Shown here piece after piece: positions 1-8,913 of a DNA stretch of 64,000 nucleotides (positions are counted from its first letter, which is position 1; every line of letters starts with the position of its first letter). Source of the stretch: Dehalococcoidia bacterium (GTDB lineage Bacteria; Chloroflexota; Dehalococcoidia; Lucifugimonadales; UBA3495); contig JAJDTP010000004.1 of assembly GCA_022827095.1 (NCBI GenBank), positions 186,001 to 250,000 of the forward strand, read 5' to 3'. A program made the translations under genes and the position numbers. Below the pieces are notes generated by a model. That model did no database searches. It was not told the origin of the DNA and worked only from the letters and a program-made list of their open reading frames with translations.

Positions 1-138
1 CAGCACGTTGAGGTTGCGGAACGGCAGGAACCTGCTGGCCGGATCTTCGGCCTGCCGGAGTATCCAGTCCTCGTCGCGACGCTCGGTCTCGCCGCGATTG
101 ATGGGGTTGTCGGCGAAGATATGAGGTGGGTAAGTCAT
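1..138 (-). CDS. nudC: NADH/NAD+ pyrophosphatase (NudC family), N-terminal part only
   Basis: Only the first 46 codons lie in the window; the gene runs off the left edge. The minus-strand frame opens with ATG at 138 and reads MTYPPHIFADNPINRGETER, then RDEDWILRQAEDPASRFLPF. This matches the N-terminal NUDIX-like domain of NudC-type enzymes, which usually carry F-x-x-NPLDR, an R-x-DE-x-W stretch and a D-P-x-x-R block before a zinc ribbon and the Nudix box. The family hydrolyses NAD(H) to NMN(H) and AMP and removes NAD caps from RNA. The catalytic domain cannot be seen, so the call rests on this short N-terminal signature. It is divergent from the next gene. Confidence 0.6.
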   Translation of the reverse strand, partial: MTYPPHIFADNPINRGETERRDEDWILRQAEDPASRFLPFRNLNVL

Positions 139-483
139 CTAAGTTCACCTGGCCGGTCATGCTCGGGTGCCGTTGGCTCACGGCGGTGCGTCATGGAGCG
201 TTTTATAACCCAAGCTTGCCAGTGCGACAAGGACTGGAGCGGTGTCGCGGATTTTCCGGTCGTCGCTGCGTTCTCGGCTGGCCGGATCAAGCTTTGCTTC
301 AACGGTGGCAGACAGCCTGATGACGTTGCGGTGTACCGGGGACGCCACGAATTCTTCCTCAGGTGAACTCGAATGGCTCGAAACGCGTGTTGCCCGGCCA
401 CCACCAGCCAATTAGAATGCCCTCACACCCAAGCAATGGCATTCCCGGTGGCAGGATCACACGCGATTAAGGAGGCCGGACAG
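139..483. other. Intergenic region, no gene seen
   Basis: This spacer separates the divergent nudC fragment from the selenium-binding-protein gene and should hold the promoters of both. Short overlapping open frames exist on both strands but none has protein-like composition or a good ribosome binding site. The last bases (AAGGAGGCCGG just before 484) are the ribosome binding site of the next gene. Confidence 0.5.
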
Positions 484-1866
484 ATGGCGCTTTGGAGACC
501 CGACCCCACCTTTTACCCTTCGGCGCGGCTGGCGATGGAGGCTCCGCAGGAGCGTCTGGCCTACGTCGCCGTCCTCAACCCAGGTTCGGGCGAACCGGAC
601 GCGATGACCGTGGTGGACTGCGACCCCAACTCGGCCTCGTATTCCCAGGTGGTCCACTCGTTGGAAATGCCCAACGTGGGCGACGAGCTGCACCATTTCA
701 ACTGGAACGCCTGCAGCGCGGCGCTCTGCCCGTCTTCGGCTCATCCCCATCTGGAGCGTCGTTACCTGGTGGTTCCTAGCCTGGCCAACAGTCGCATCTA
801 CATCATCGACACGCAGCCCGACCCGGAGCGGCCGCGGATCGTCAAGACCATTGAGGCCGAACAGGTGCACCGGGCCGGCTACAGTCGACCCCATACCGTT
901 CACTGCGGGCCGGACGCGATTTACGTCAGCGCCCTGGGCTCCGCGGAAGGAGATCGCCCCGGGGGCATCATGCTGCTGGACCACTATACCTTCGAGCCCA
1001 TCGGGCCCTGGGAATTGGACCGCGGGCCGCAAGAACTGGCCTACGATTTCTGGTGGCACATCGGCATCGACACCATGATGACCAGCGAGTGGGGAACTCC
1101 TGAGATGTTCGAAAGCGGGGCCCGACTTGAGGACGTGGTTGGCCAGAATTATGGCCACGTCCTGCACTTCTGGGATATGCGCCGCCGCGCTCACCGCCAG
1201 GCAGTCGACCTGGGAGCGCAGCATCAGATGGCCCTGGAGCTGCGCCCGGCCCACAACCCGACCCGGCACTATGGCTTCTGCGGGGTGGTCGTGAGTACCG
1301 AGGACCTGTCGGGCTCAATCTTCCTGTGGCACCGCGACGGCGACCAGTGGGCCGCGACCAAGGTGATTTCCATCCCCGCCGAACCTGCCGACGCCTCGGA
1401 GTTGCCACCGGCGTTGCAGCCTTTAGGCGCGGTACCTCCCCTGATCACCGACATCGACCTGTCGCTGGACGACCGTTTCCTGTACATCTCGTGCTGGGGT
1501 ACCGGCAAGCTGCTGCAGTTCGACGTTTCGGACCCCTTCAACCCCAAGCAGACCGGCGAGTTGGAAATGGGTGGTGTCGTCCGCCAGGCTTCCCATCCCA
1601 ACGGAGTCGCCCTGACCGGCGGGCCGCAGATGGTGGAAATCAGTCGTGACGGTCGTCGGGTTTATCTCACCAATTCCCTGTATTCCTCCTGGGACGACCA
1701 GTTCTATCCTAACGGTCTGAACGGTTGGCTCAGCCGCATCGACGTGAACCCTGAGGGCGGGATGTCGGTCAACCCCGATTTCTTCGTCGATTACGGTAAG
1801 ACACGCACCCACCAGGTGCGGTTGCAGGGAGGCGACGCCTCGTCCGACACTTACTGCTTCCCATAA
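484..1866 (+). CDS. Selenium-binding protein SBP56 / methanethiol oxidase family
   Basis: A 460-residue protein matching the SBP56 family along its whole length, which is the usual 450-470 residues. Family blocks are visible in order: HHFNWNACSAALCPSS near residues 70-85, RRYLVVPSLANSRIYIID, the YDFWWHIGIDTMMTSEWGTP block, LITDIDLSLDDRFLYISCWG, then GGPQMVEISRDGRRVYLTNSLYSSWDDQFYP and a C-terminal GGDASSDTY. Animal SELENBP1 and bacterial MtoX oxidise methanethiol to formaldehyde, H2S and H2O2. The Cys in the NACSAALC block corresponds to the SELENBP1 metal/selenium region. The ATG at 484 is preferred over an upstream in-frame ATG at 373 because it follows a strong AAGGAGG site and starts at the family's N-terminus. 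A membrane protein gene follows after 37 bp. Confidence 0.9.
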   Translation: MALWRPDPTFYPSARLAMEAPQERLAYVAVLNPGSGEPDAMTVVDCDPNSASYSQVVHSLEMPNVGDELHHFNWNACSAALCPSSAHPHLERRYLVVPSLANSRIYIIDTQPDPERPRIVKTIEAEQVHRAGYSRPHTVHCGPDAIYVSALGSAEGDRPGGIMLLDHYTFEPIGPWELDRGPQELAYDFWWHIGIDTMMTSEWGTPEMFESGARLEDVVGQNYGHVLHFWDMRRRAHRQAVDLGAQHQMALELRPAHNPTRHYGFCGVVVSTEDLSGSIFLWHRDGDQWAATKVISIPAEPADASELPPALQPLGAVPPLITDIDLSLDDRFLYISCWGTGKLLQFDVSDPFNPKQTGELEMGGVVRQASHPNGVALTGGPQMVEISRDGRRVYLTNSLYSSWDDQFYPNGLNGWLSRIDVNPEGGMSVNPDFFVDYGKTRTHQVRLQGGDASSDTYCFP

Positions 1867-1903
1867 GGGAGGCAATCACGTCGGCTTTTGGGCCGTCGGA
1901 GCG

Positions 1904-2623
1904 GTGATGCCGGCAGTGCTGCTGCACGCCCTCATCCCCGACCCGGCGGCCCTTGCCTCGCTGGGGCCGTGGCTGGGACTGGCGGCGCTGGGCCTGTTCC
2001 ACGGTCTGAACCCGGCTATGGGGTGGCTGTTCGCGGTGGCCCTGGCTTTGCAACGGCAACGTCCGATCCAGTTGTACACGGCCACGGGATACATCGCCGT
2101 CGGCCATTTGGCATCCGTGGCCGTGGTCATGGCGGCCCTGTTGCTGGCCGGCGCGTTCCTGCCGCTGCGGTGGGTGCGGATCGCCGCCGGCGCGATGTTG
2201 CTGGGGTTTGGCCTGCTCCGATTGGCGCTCTACTACCGGCATCCCCGGTGGGTGGGTATGAACGTGGACGGCCGGGACTTGCTCGTGTGGTCGTTTTTGA
2301 TGGCGACAGCTCACGGCGCAGGACTGATGCTGGCGCCCGTGGCGTTGGCCCTGACCGGACCGGGCGTTCAGTCGGGAATAGCCGGCGACCTGGGCGAGCA
2401 CGGCGGCTTTCTCTCCTTGGAGGACGCCCCGATATGGTGGCTGGCTGGTCTCCTGATGCACACCATAGTCATGCTTATCGCAATGTTGGCAGCAGCGGTG
2501 GTGGTCTATTATCGGGTCGGCCTGGCGTTTTTGCGCAGGGGGTGGATCAACCTTGACCTGCTGTGGGCCGGCTCTCTGGTCGCGGCCGGCCTGATCACGC
2601 TGGCATGGGCGCTGGCAGGTTAG
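1904..2623 (+). CDS. Polytopic membrane protein downstream of the SBP56 gene
   Basis: A 239-residue hydrophobic protein with about six predicted membrane spans. Motifs include GLFHGLNPAMGW near residue 30, in the first part of the protein, and TAHGAGLMLAP mid-protein. The His-containing helix motif resembles the GLxHAxxPDH signatures of the UreH/NicO/TauE-like transporter folds, but that likeness is weak. It starts with GTG at 1904 or ATG at 1907, 37 bp after the SBP56 stop, so the two are probably one transcript. A role in moving a sulfur compound or a metal for the SBP56 enzyme is an inference from position only. Confidence 0.6.
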   Translation: MMPAVLLHALIPDPAALASLGPWLGLAALGLFHGLNPAMGWLFAVALALQRQRPIQLYTATGYIAVGHLASVAVVMAALLLAGAFLPLRWVRIAAGAMLLGFGLLRLALYYRHPRWVGMNVDGRDLLVWSFLMATAHGAGLMLAPVALALTGPGVQSGIAGDLGEHGGFLSLEDAPIWWLAGLLMHTIVMLIAMLAAAVVVYYRVGLAFLRRGWINLDLLWAGSLVAAGLITLAWALAG

Positions 2624-2867
2624 CGGCCGATCCGGGGGCCGGCCGCTGCAAACGTGGGCGGATCGGTTCGGGTGTCTCGGTTGTCGGGCCGCCTGTCAAC
2701 AAGCTCAGCGGATGCTTTGCACGTCAAACTGTTCATGGATGGCCGGCTCAAGGGTTGCCTTGGCGGCGCCAGATCGTCAGGTATCGCGAGGCCCCAGGCC
2801 GGGCGTGGCGAAGTCTTCGTCACCGACCGGGCGGTATTGCACCCGGCGGGGTCCGGTCCGTTGGCCG

Positions 2868-3674
2868 TCAGTCGGCAGCCGCCGATGGGTATTCCGGCCG
2901 GCGGCGTTCCCGCAGCGCCGCCAGGCCCTCTTTCACGTCGTCGCCGAAGAAGCCCAGGGCCTCGGCCAACAGCGAGTAGTCGAAGGAGGTGTGGCCGGCC
3001 TGACGGAGCCATTGGTTCAGGGCGCGCTTGGTGAAGCGGATGGCGGGCTGGGGGCCGTCGGCCAGGCGGCGGGCCACGCGCATGGCAGTTTCCATAAGCT
3101 CATCGCGGGGAACGGCGATGCTGACCAGCCCGATGCGCTCCGCCTCCTTGCCGTCCAGGAAGTCGCAGGTGAGCAGGTAGTACTTGGCCTTGGCCATGCC
3201 GCAGAGCAGCGGCCAGATGATGGCGGCGTGGTCGCCGGCCGCGACGCCCAGGCGGATGTGCCCGTCGGTGATGCGGGCGTCCTCGGCGGCGATGGAGATG
3301 TCAGCCATGAGGGCGACGGCCAGCCCCGCGCCCACGGCCACGCCGTTGATGGCGGAGATGACCGGCTTGTCCAGGTTGAGGATGTTGTAGACGATGTCGC
3401 CGGCCTCTTTGGTGTTCTGGGCTACGATGGCCGGATTGTCGATGGCCTGCTCGATCATCTCGAAGTCGCCGCCGGCCGAGAACGCCTCGCCGGCGCCGGT
3501 GACCACGGCGACCCGAACCTCGGGATCGGCGCCAATGTCCAGCCAGATGCGGCTGAGCTCATTATGCAGGCGGAAGTTGGTGGAGTTCAGGGTCTCAGGA
3601 CGGTTCATCGTAAGGGTGATGATGCCGTCGGACTTTTCGATGAGCAGGTGCTGGTACGAGGAGTAATCGGTCAT
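2868..3674 (-). CDS. Enoyl-CoA hydratase/isomerase (crotonase) family protein
   Basis: A 268-residue crotonase-fold protein starting at MTDYSSYQ. The two oxyanion-hole segments are visible as EAFSAGGDF near residue 65 and [21 protein letters not shown] near residue 105. The C-terminal region ([11 protein letters not shown]) is the usual trimerisation/CoA-adenine part. The family hydrates, isomerises or cleaves acyl-CoA substrates; the exact reaction is not readable. An open frame extends 33 codons upstream, but that extension is not protein-like. The gene is on the same strand as the CoA-transferase and SDR genes upstream, which fits a CoA-linked catabolic group. Confidence 0.88.
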   Translation of the reverse strand: MTDYSSYQHLLIEKSDGIITLTMNRPETLNSTNFRLHNELSRIWLDIGADPEVRVAVVTGAGEAFSAGGDFEMIEQAIDNPAIVAQNTKEAGDIVYNILNLDKPVISAINGVAVGAGLAVALMADISIAAEDARITDGHIRLGVAAGDHAAIIWPLLCGMAKAKYYLLTCDFLDGKEAERIGLVSIAVPRDELMETAMRVARRLADGPQPAIRFTKRALNQWLRQAGHTSFDYSLLAEALGFFGDDVKEGLAALRERRRPEYPSAAAD

Positions 3675-3708
3675 TGCGAATATCTCACGGGCGGGTCGTC
3701 GAAAGATG

Positions 3709-4089
3709 TCATTCTCCGCTGTCAGTTTGCGTCGGCTCAAAATCGGGCGGCAGGTCAAATGTAGGGCGCCCATCCGGACGGTGACTGTGGGACAGAATGG
3801 CCATCATAAGTTGGTAGTGGTTGCGCTGCATTTGTAATTGCATCTCCGTCACCGTGTTCTTCACCTCGTTGATGGAGGTTTGCAGCGCCGCAGTCTTCTC
3901 GTTGATAGAGGTCTGCAGTGCCTCGGTCTTTTCGCTGATTGATGTCCGATTGCCGGCTACTTCCGCGTCCAATCGGCCGATGTCGCGCAGGATACTGCCC
4001 ATTCGGCTCCACAGGGCGGCAAGGGCGCCGAGGATAAACAAAAGAACGTCGCCATAGATGATTGAAGGGATGAGTTCGGTTATCGGCAT
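3709..4089 (-). CDS. Small membrane-anchored coiled-coil protein, unknown function
   Basis: A 126-residue protein with one N-terminal hydrophobic segment (residues about 8-27, IIYGDVLLFILGALAALW). After it comes a heptad-like region with three near-repeats of TSI(S/N)EKTEALQ / TSINEKTAALQ / TSINEVKNTVTEMQ (residues about 49-82). The tail is polar and Pro/Asp-rich and ends EPTQTDSGE. No catalytic motif is visible. It lies between the crotonase and CoA-transferase genes on the same strand, but nothing links it to their chemistry. It resembles small hemolysin-XhlA-like or DUF-type coiled-coil proteins only in general shape. Confidence 0.6.
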   Translation of the reverse strand: MPITELIPSIIYGDVLLFILGALAALWSRMGSILRDIGRLDAEVAGNRTSISEKTEALQTSINEKTAALQTSINEVKNTVTEMQLQMQRNHYQLMMAILSHSHRPDGRPTFDLPPDFEPTQTDSGE

Positions 4090-4132
4090 TTTGAATTCCT
4101 TTGCCCTGCGGGTTGCGCAGTGATCGAGAATC

Positions 4133-5341
4133 CTACCAGACTATGCGCGCTTCCTGTAGGCTGGCGAGTTCAGTTTCATCCATGCCCAAGAGGCCGCAGA
4201 AGACCTCGTGGTTGTGCTCACCGAGGTCGGGGGTCCAGCGCAGGGGGTCGGTGGGCGTTTTGGAGAAGCGCCAGGGTGGGGCCACGGCTCGCTGCTCGCC
4301 CTTCTCGGCATGAACCGTGGTGGGGAAGGCTTCGCGTTGGGCAAGGTGCGGGTCGATCATGAGCTGGTCAGCGGAGAGGGACGGGAAGGCGGCGATGCCG
4401 GCTGATTGCAGCAGGTCTGTAATCTCTCCCGCCGTCCGCGTCGCCGTCCATTGGGACACGCGCTGCTCCAGGCCGTCCTGGTTCTGCCAGCGCAGGAAGG
4501 CGTCGCCGTATTCGTCGGCGTCGGCCCACATGGGGTTATCCATGGCCTTTTTGAGTGAGCGCCATTGGTCGTCGTCCGCCACCGTGATGGTCACCCACTG
4601 GTCTTCGCCGAGGCAGGGGAACACGCCGTGGGGCGCCATGGTGTCGTCCCGGTTGCCCAGGCGCGCGGCGTCCCGATCGTTCATGGCAGTGTCCATCAAG
4701 GCATGACCCATGAAGGCCGTGGCAATGTCCCGCACGGCGACGTCCGCGCGCTGGCCTACCTGGTGGCTGCGGTGAGCGCACAGGGCGGCGACCGCCGAGA
4801 AGGCCGCCATCATGCCGCCGGTGTGGTCCATGGCGTGGCGCAGCTCCACCGGCGGCCCGTCGGGATAGCCGGTCAGATAGCCCAAGCCGCCCAAGGCCGC
4901 GAACATGGGGGCGTATCCGGCGTAGCGGGCCTCGGGTCCGGTCTGACCGTTGGACGACAGTGACACCATGATGATGTCGGGCTTGATCTCGCGCAATTGC
5001 GGGTAACCCAGGCCCAGGCGGTCCATAACGCCGGGGCGGAAATTCTCCAGCACGACGTCGGAGATGCGCACCAGGTCGTAGGCCAGTTCCAGCGCCCGCG
5101 ACTCCTTGAGGTTGAGGGTGACCGAACGCTTGCTGGCGTTGACTTGCTCGAAGGACGAGGGCGGTTTGCCGTACATGGCGTGAGGCCGGCGCGTAATGTC
5201 CAGGCGCGCCGCCGATTCCACTTTGATCACGTCGGCGCCCAGGGACGCCAGGATCATGCCGGCGAAGGGTCCGGCGGCATGGACGGAGAAATCCGCCACG
5301 CGCACGCCGGAGAGGGGAGCGGATGCGTTGGTCATGGTCAC
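4133..5341 (-). CDS. CaiB/BaiF-type family III CoA-transferase
   Basis: A 402-residue protein of typical family length. The N-terminus LSGVRVADFSVHAAGPFAGM with LGADVIKVES is the class III CoA-binding signature. The catalytic Asp is in the AMDHTGGMMAAF motif at about residue 172, matching Asp169 of formyl-CoA transferase, where an aspartyl-CoA thioester forms. The C-terminal part carries PPWRFSKTPTDP and WTPDLGEHNHEV, again typical. The family moves CoA between carboxylic acids such as carnitine derivatives, oxalate/formate or mesaconate; the substrate cannot be told from sequence. Neighbouring crotonase and SDR genes support a carboxylate-activating and degrading pathway. Confidence 0.9.
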   Translation of the reverse strand: MTMTNASAPLSGVRVADFSVHAAGPFAGMILASLGADVIKVESAARLDITRRPHAMYGKPPSSFEQVNASKRSVTLNLKESRALELAYDLVRISDVVLENFRPGVMDRLGLGYPQLREIKPDIIMVSLSSNGQTGPEARYAGYAPMFAALGGLGYLTGYPDGPPVELRHAMDHTGGMMAAFSAVAALCAHRSHQVGQRADVAVRDIATAFMGHALMDTAMNDRDAARLGNRDDTMAPHGVFPCLGEDQWVTITVADDDQWRSLKKAMDNPMWADADEYGDAFLRWQNQDGLEQRVSQWTATRTAGEITDLLQSAGIAAFPSLSADQLMIDPHLAQREAFPTTVHAEKGEQRAVAPPWRFSKTPTDPLRWTPDLGEHNHEVFCGLLGMDETELASLQEARIVW

Positions 5342-5441
5342 CGCCTGCCGGCTATGCGGCCGTCGAGCCGTTCTGGTATTTCCACACTACTCCAATCCCG
5401 GCGACAGCGAAATGGCCGCCGCCGGGAAGTTCTGTCCGCGG

Positions 5442-6260
5442 TTAGTAATACACGGCGCTGCCGGTGCCGCCGCCGGCCGCGATCAGCTCGCCGGTGATGG
5501 CCCACGCCTTGTCGGAGGCCAGGAAGGCGGTCAGGTAGCCGATCTCGGAGGCGTCCACCATGCGGCAGATGTGGTTGCCGCGGGCCGAGCCGGGGGAGAA
5601 GTCCTGCGCCTCGGCCTCCTCCGGCGAGACGCCCAACTGCTCGGCGCGGGCGGCCAGCAGGCTGGGCGTGCGCTCGGTGCGGGTGGTGCCGGGATGGATG
5701 CAGTTGACGGTGATGCCAAACTGGCCCAGCTGGGACGCCAGGGTCTTGGTCATGTGCACCAGCGAGGTGTTGCGCGCGCCGCCGCTGAGGTTGCCGGCGT
5801 TGCGTGCGTTCAGGCCACTGATGTTGATGATGCGGCCGTAGCCTTGGGCCTTGAGCAGGGGGATGGCGGCCCGGGAGCAGCGCAGCGCGCCGACGAACTT
5901 CACGTCGAAGTCGCTGATGAGCTCCTCGTCGATGAGGTCCTCGATGGGGCCGGTGGCCGACGGCGAACCGCCCGGCAAGGATGCGCTGTTAACCAGGATG
6001 TGCAGTCCGCCCAGAGTGTCGGCGGCCTCGTTGATGACGCGGTCAACCTGCTCGCGGTTGGTAGCGTCGAAGGACATGGGGATGGCGCGGCGGCCGGTGG
6101 TCTCGGCGATCTCGGCGGCGGTCGCTTCGAGGTCGGGCATGGAGCGCGAGCCGACCACCACGTCGGCGCCCTCGCGGGCCAACTCCAACGCAATTGCCTT
6201 GCCGATGCCGCGGCTGGCGCCGCCCACAAATGCCAGTTTGCCTTCAAGTCCAAAATCCAT
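5442..6260 (-). CDS. Atypical short-chain dehydrogenase/reductase
   Basis: A 272-residue Rossmann protein. The cofactor motif GGASRGIG is at residues 13-20, and VNSA stands where NNAG is usual. The Ser of the active-site strand is present (IINISGLNARN). The following helix reads SGGARNTSLVHMTKTLA, where classical SDRs have Y-x-x-x-K; both Tyr and Lys appear replaced (by Gly and Asn in my alignment). The C-terminus GELIAAGGGTGSAVYY is the usual end of the fold. The start at 6260 follows a GGAGG site. It may be an SDR subfamily with altered chemistry or a binding protein. It lies upstream of the CoA-transferase gene on the same strand. Confidence 0.82.
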   Translation of the reverse strand: MDFGLEGKLAFVGGASRGIGKAIALELAREGADVVVGSRSMPDLEATAAEIAETTGRRAIPMSFDATNREQVDRVINEAADTLGGLHILVNSASLPGGSPSATGPIEDLIDEELISDFDVKFVGALRCSRAAIPLLKAQGYGRIINISGLNARNAGNLSGGARNTSLVHMTKTLASQLGQFGITVNCIHPGTTRTERTPSLLAARAEQLGVSPEEAEAQDFSPGSARGNHICRMVDASEIGYLTAFLASDKAWAITGELIAAGGGTGSAVYY

Positions 6261-6436
6261 GGGGAATAGCCTCCGTTGGGATGCGAACGCGCCTGACGGG
6301 CACGTCCGCACGAATGGGGGCATTATACAGCCGCTGTGGGCCGTTACCGCGTAGGACAGTTCCGAAGACAAAATGACCTAGAGCCAGGGTGGCCAGACAC
6401 TCCTTGGAAGCTAAATCAGAAGAAGCAAACGACGTG

Positions 6437-6661
6437 TCAAAGAATGTTTCCGCCACGAAACCACCAGTCGGTTTCTGGGTTCGCTTCGCCTTCTTCGATA
6501 TAACGAGTGTATGCCTCAAGTTGATCCAAGTCCGTGAATACTCTAAACCCTGCCTGACTCGCTTGTTGGATGATTTCTTCGTCCGGATCGAACAAAAACG
6601 CAACGGGTTCGCTTATCCTAAATTGCAGCCCGGAAGGCCAAGCCACATCTAGCAGAACCAA
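6437..6661 (-). CDS. Small acidic hypothetical protein or gene remnant
   Basis: A 74-residue frame with protein-like composition. It contains FLFDPDEEIIQQASQAGF and a C-terminal ETDWWFRGGNIL. Its codons are clearly richer in A/T than neighbouring genes. The only in-frame start is TTG at 6661. Protein-like sequence seems to continue a few codons upstream (PLDVPGRN) to an in-frame stop without a better start, so this could be the 3' end of a decayed or horizontally acquired gene. A competing plus-strand frame (6389-6652) looks less protein-like. No family is recognised. Confidence 0.4.
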   Translation of the reverse strand: MVLLDVAWPSGLQFRISEPVAFLFDPDEEIIQQASQAGFRVFTDLDQLEAYTRYIEEGEANPETDWWFRGGNIL

Positions 6662-6970
6662 ATTTCTGCCGGGAACGTCTAGGGGAACCCCGTGGCATTT
6701 TCAAAATCGTTTCAAACTAACACCCAAGGTTATAACCCGTTGTCCGCTCCGAGACCGGCGCAGCCGTCAGCAGGGCAGAAGCAGCGGTGGAAGGGTTCAT
6801 CGAAACTACTAACCGGGATCGACGGGCGTTCGCCGCGCAAGTGCTGTTCACTACCAGACGTTAATCAGGACGGAGCCAGTTACAGCCATCGCAATGGGAT
6901 GGGCAACAATGCCAACGGGGGCGCTGCTGTTGCGCCCCCGCTCTCTTTGGGCTACGTGCGTCGCTGACGG
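6662..6970. other. Intergenic region with one GC-rich hairpin
   Basis: No convincing gene in this 309-bp stretch. It is less GC-rich than the surroundings on its left side and ends in a strong inverted repeat (6916-6940) just past the stop of the minus-strand binding-protein gene. Confidence 0.5.
6916..6940 (-). terminator. GC-rich hairpin, possible terminator
   Basis: Perfect 9-bp stem CGGGGGCGC / GCGCCCCCG with a 7-base loop, about 30 bp beyond the stop of the gene that ends at 6971 on the minus strand. On the minus strand the bases after the stem are only moderately T-rich, so termination is plausible but not certain. Confidence 0.5.
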
Positions 6971-7858
6971 CTACACGGCCACGGCTTCCTCGTAGGTTAC
7001 GCTCCCCACCTGCTCTTGGGGGAAGATTTCCCAGTCCAGCATCCAGCGGTGGGTACGGTCGAACATCTCCTTGGTGTAGGGCTCGAAGACCAGGCGCTCG
7101 CCGATGCCGGCGCGGCGGTGGTCGAACAGCGGGTGGTAGCGCTGGGGCAGTTCGTTCAGGAAGTAGTGCTGGTAGCGCTCTTTGGCGGCGTCGATCTCGC
7201 GCTGGGCGCGCTGCAGGGCGTTGAAGTAGGCCCGAAGCTGGTCATCGGTGGCGTCGCCGTTGATGAGGAACCCGATCATGAAGCTGGTGTCGACCAGCTT
7301 GCGGAAGCCCTGCTGCTCCAGGACGTAGCCGGGGGCGCCGAAGACGTTGGCGGCCGGCACGCGGCGATCCAGCGCCAGTTGCAGCCGGTCCAGGGGGCCG
7401 CCCACAAACTGGAGCTTGATCTGGTCACGGGGCAGGATGCTCTCCAACGCTTGCAGGGCGGAGAAGTGGCTGCCCGAATGCCAGCCCACGGCGACCTCCA
7501 CGCCGGCCAGGTCCTCCGGCGTCTGCAACGGCGATTCGGGGGCGACCCAGATGCCGCTGGGAGTGACGGAGTAGGCGTGGCCCCACATGCGGCCGTGGGC
7601 GGCGCTGGCGGCCATGCCCACCGCCCAGTGGCAGGCGGAGCTGATCTCGCAGGCGCGGCCAGCCTCCATGGACTCGAAGGCGCCGCGTTTGATCTCCATG
7701 GGCGCTTCCTCGGCAGAGTCGACCGAGGGGTTGAGGGGTTCGCTGGGCCGGTTCGACGCGACGAACTCGTAGTCGAGGCCCTCGTCGGCGAAGTAGCCCT
7801 GGGCCTCGGCGACCCATTCCTGCAGCCGGCCGTGGGGCACGATACGGAACTTTGACAT
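6971..7858 (-). CDS. NMT1/THI5-like periplasmic-binding-fold protein without signal peptide
   Basis: A 295-residue protein with type 2 periplasmic binding features. It has an N-terminal EAQGYFADEGLDYEFV segment (the usual 'enzyme becomes ligand-proximal strand' motif of NMT1-like proteins), a central VAPESPLQTPEDLAGVEVAVGWHSGS hinge-like block, and GAPGYVLEQQGFRKLVDTSF. No export signal is visible at the start MSKFRIVPHG, so it may act in the cytoplasm, as decarboxylase-like or regulatory relatives do, rather than with an ABC transporter. No permease gene is adjacent. It is divergent from the LLM oxidoreductase gene at 7980. The ligand is unknown. Confidence 0.7.
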   Translation of the reverse strand: MSKFRIVPHGRLQEWVAEAQGYFADEGLDYEFVASNRPSEPLNPSVDSAEEAPMEIKRGAFESMEAGRACEISSACHWAVGMAASAAHGRMWGHAYSVTPSGIWVAPESPLQTPEDLAGVEVAVGWHSGSHFSALQALESILPRDQIKLQFVGGPLDRLQLALDRRVPAANVFGAPGYVLEQQGFRKLVDTSFMIGFLINGDATDDQLRAYFNALQRAQREIDAAKERYQHYFLNELPQRYHPLFDHRRAGIGERLVFEPYTKEMFDRTHRWMLDWEIFPQEQVGSVTYEEAVAV

Positions 7859-7979
7859 CGGGAGCCTCCATGTAGCGCGGTTTCGTAGCGTGATTATCCC
7901 GGATGCTCACCCTTGTTTCAACTTGGTGTTGCCAATATGATGACGCTTACACAGGATCACCAGGACAAGGCGGTAACGA

Positions 7980-8897
7980 ATGGTCAAGTACTCTTTCCGG
8001 TTGCCCAACGCGGACTACCTGGGTTTTGAGGCGTCGGCGCAGGGCATCCTGGACACGGCGGTCAAGGCGGAGGAACTGGGGTTTGACGCGGTGTTTGTGA
8101 ACGACCACGTGATCGTGGACGACGGAGCGCGGAGCGAGCCGTGGCGACAGGTGTACGACCCGCTGATGTCGCTGGCCTACGTGGCGTCGCGCACGTCGAC
8201 GATCAAATTGGGGACGTCGGTGCTGATCATGCCGTACCGCAACCCGGTGGTGACGGCCAAGATGGTTGCCACGCTGGACCAGATGTCCGACGGGCGGGCC
8301 ATCGTGGGCGTGGGCTCCGGCTGGAACGAGACCGAGTACGCCGCGCTGGACCTGCCGCACCGGGAGCGGGGGGCGCGCACCAACGAGTACCTGAGGCTGT
8401 GGAAGGCATGCTGGGAACCAGACCCAGTGTCGTTCAGCGGGCGGTTCTTCTCCTTTGACGGGCTGTACACCAGCCCCAAGCCGGTGCAGCAGCCGCACCC
8501 GCCCATCTGGATCGGCGGCTCCAGCCACGCCTCGCTGCGGCGGGCCGCCCGGTTCGCGGAGGTGTGGCAGCCGACGCCCACGCCGCTGCCCACTCTGGTA
8601 AGCAACTGGCAGTACCTGAACGACGTATCCGCCGAGATTGGACGGGACGAGCCGCCGCGGGTGCGGATGAGCTTCCGGGTTAACATCAGCAGCATCTCGG
8701 GTCACTCCGTCTCGGACAGCGACCGGCCGACGGGCTACGGCACCACCGATCAGATCGTGTCGGACATCAACCGATACCGGCAGGAGTCCGGCCTGGACGA
8801 GTTCCAGATCAACTGCCACGACTGCGGCAACCTGCAACAACTGTTGGACACCATGGACGCGCTGGTGCAGGACGTGTTTCCCAAGGTGGATGAGTAG
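7980..8897 (+). CDS. LLM-class (luciferase-like) F420/FMN-dependent oxidoreductase
   Basis: A 305-residue TIM-barrel protein. Signature segments are the early AEELGFDAVFVNDHV, the TSTIKLGTSVLIMPYRNPVVTAKMVATLDQMSDGR block, GVGSGWNETEYAALD, and PHPPIWIGGSSHASLRRAARFAEVWQPT. These are typical of bacterial luciferase-like proteins that use F420 or reduced flavin. The substrate is not identifiable. It sits immediately before a class D flavin monooxygenase-like gene, separated by a family 2 palindromic repeat. Confidence 0.9.
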   Translation: MVKYSFRLPNADYLGFEASAQGILDTAVKAEELGFDAVFVNDHVIVDDGARSEPWRQVYDPLMSLAYVASRTSTIKLGTSVLIMPYRNPVVTAKMVATLDQMSDGRAIVGVGSGWNETEYAALDLPHRERGARTNEYLRLWKACWEPDPVSFSGRFFSFDGLYTSPKPVQQPHPPIWIGGSSHASLRRAARFAEVWQPTPTPLPTLVSNWQYLNDVSAEIGRDEPPRVRMSFRVNISSISGHSVSDSDRPTGYGTTDQIVSDINRYRQESGLDEFQINCHDCGNLQQLLDTMDALVQDVFPKVDE

Positions 8898-8913
8898 GAT
8901 CGGGGCATCGACC

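Noticed and set aside
6389-6652. Plus-strand 87-codon frame opposite the small gene at 6437-6661
   Set aside because: It is less protein-like than the minus-strand frame and has no homologue I recognise.
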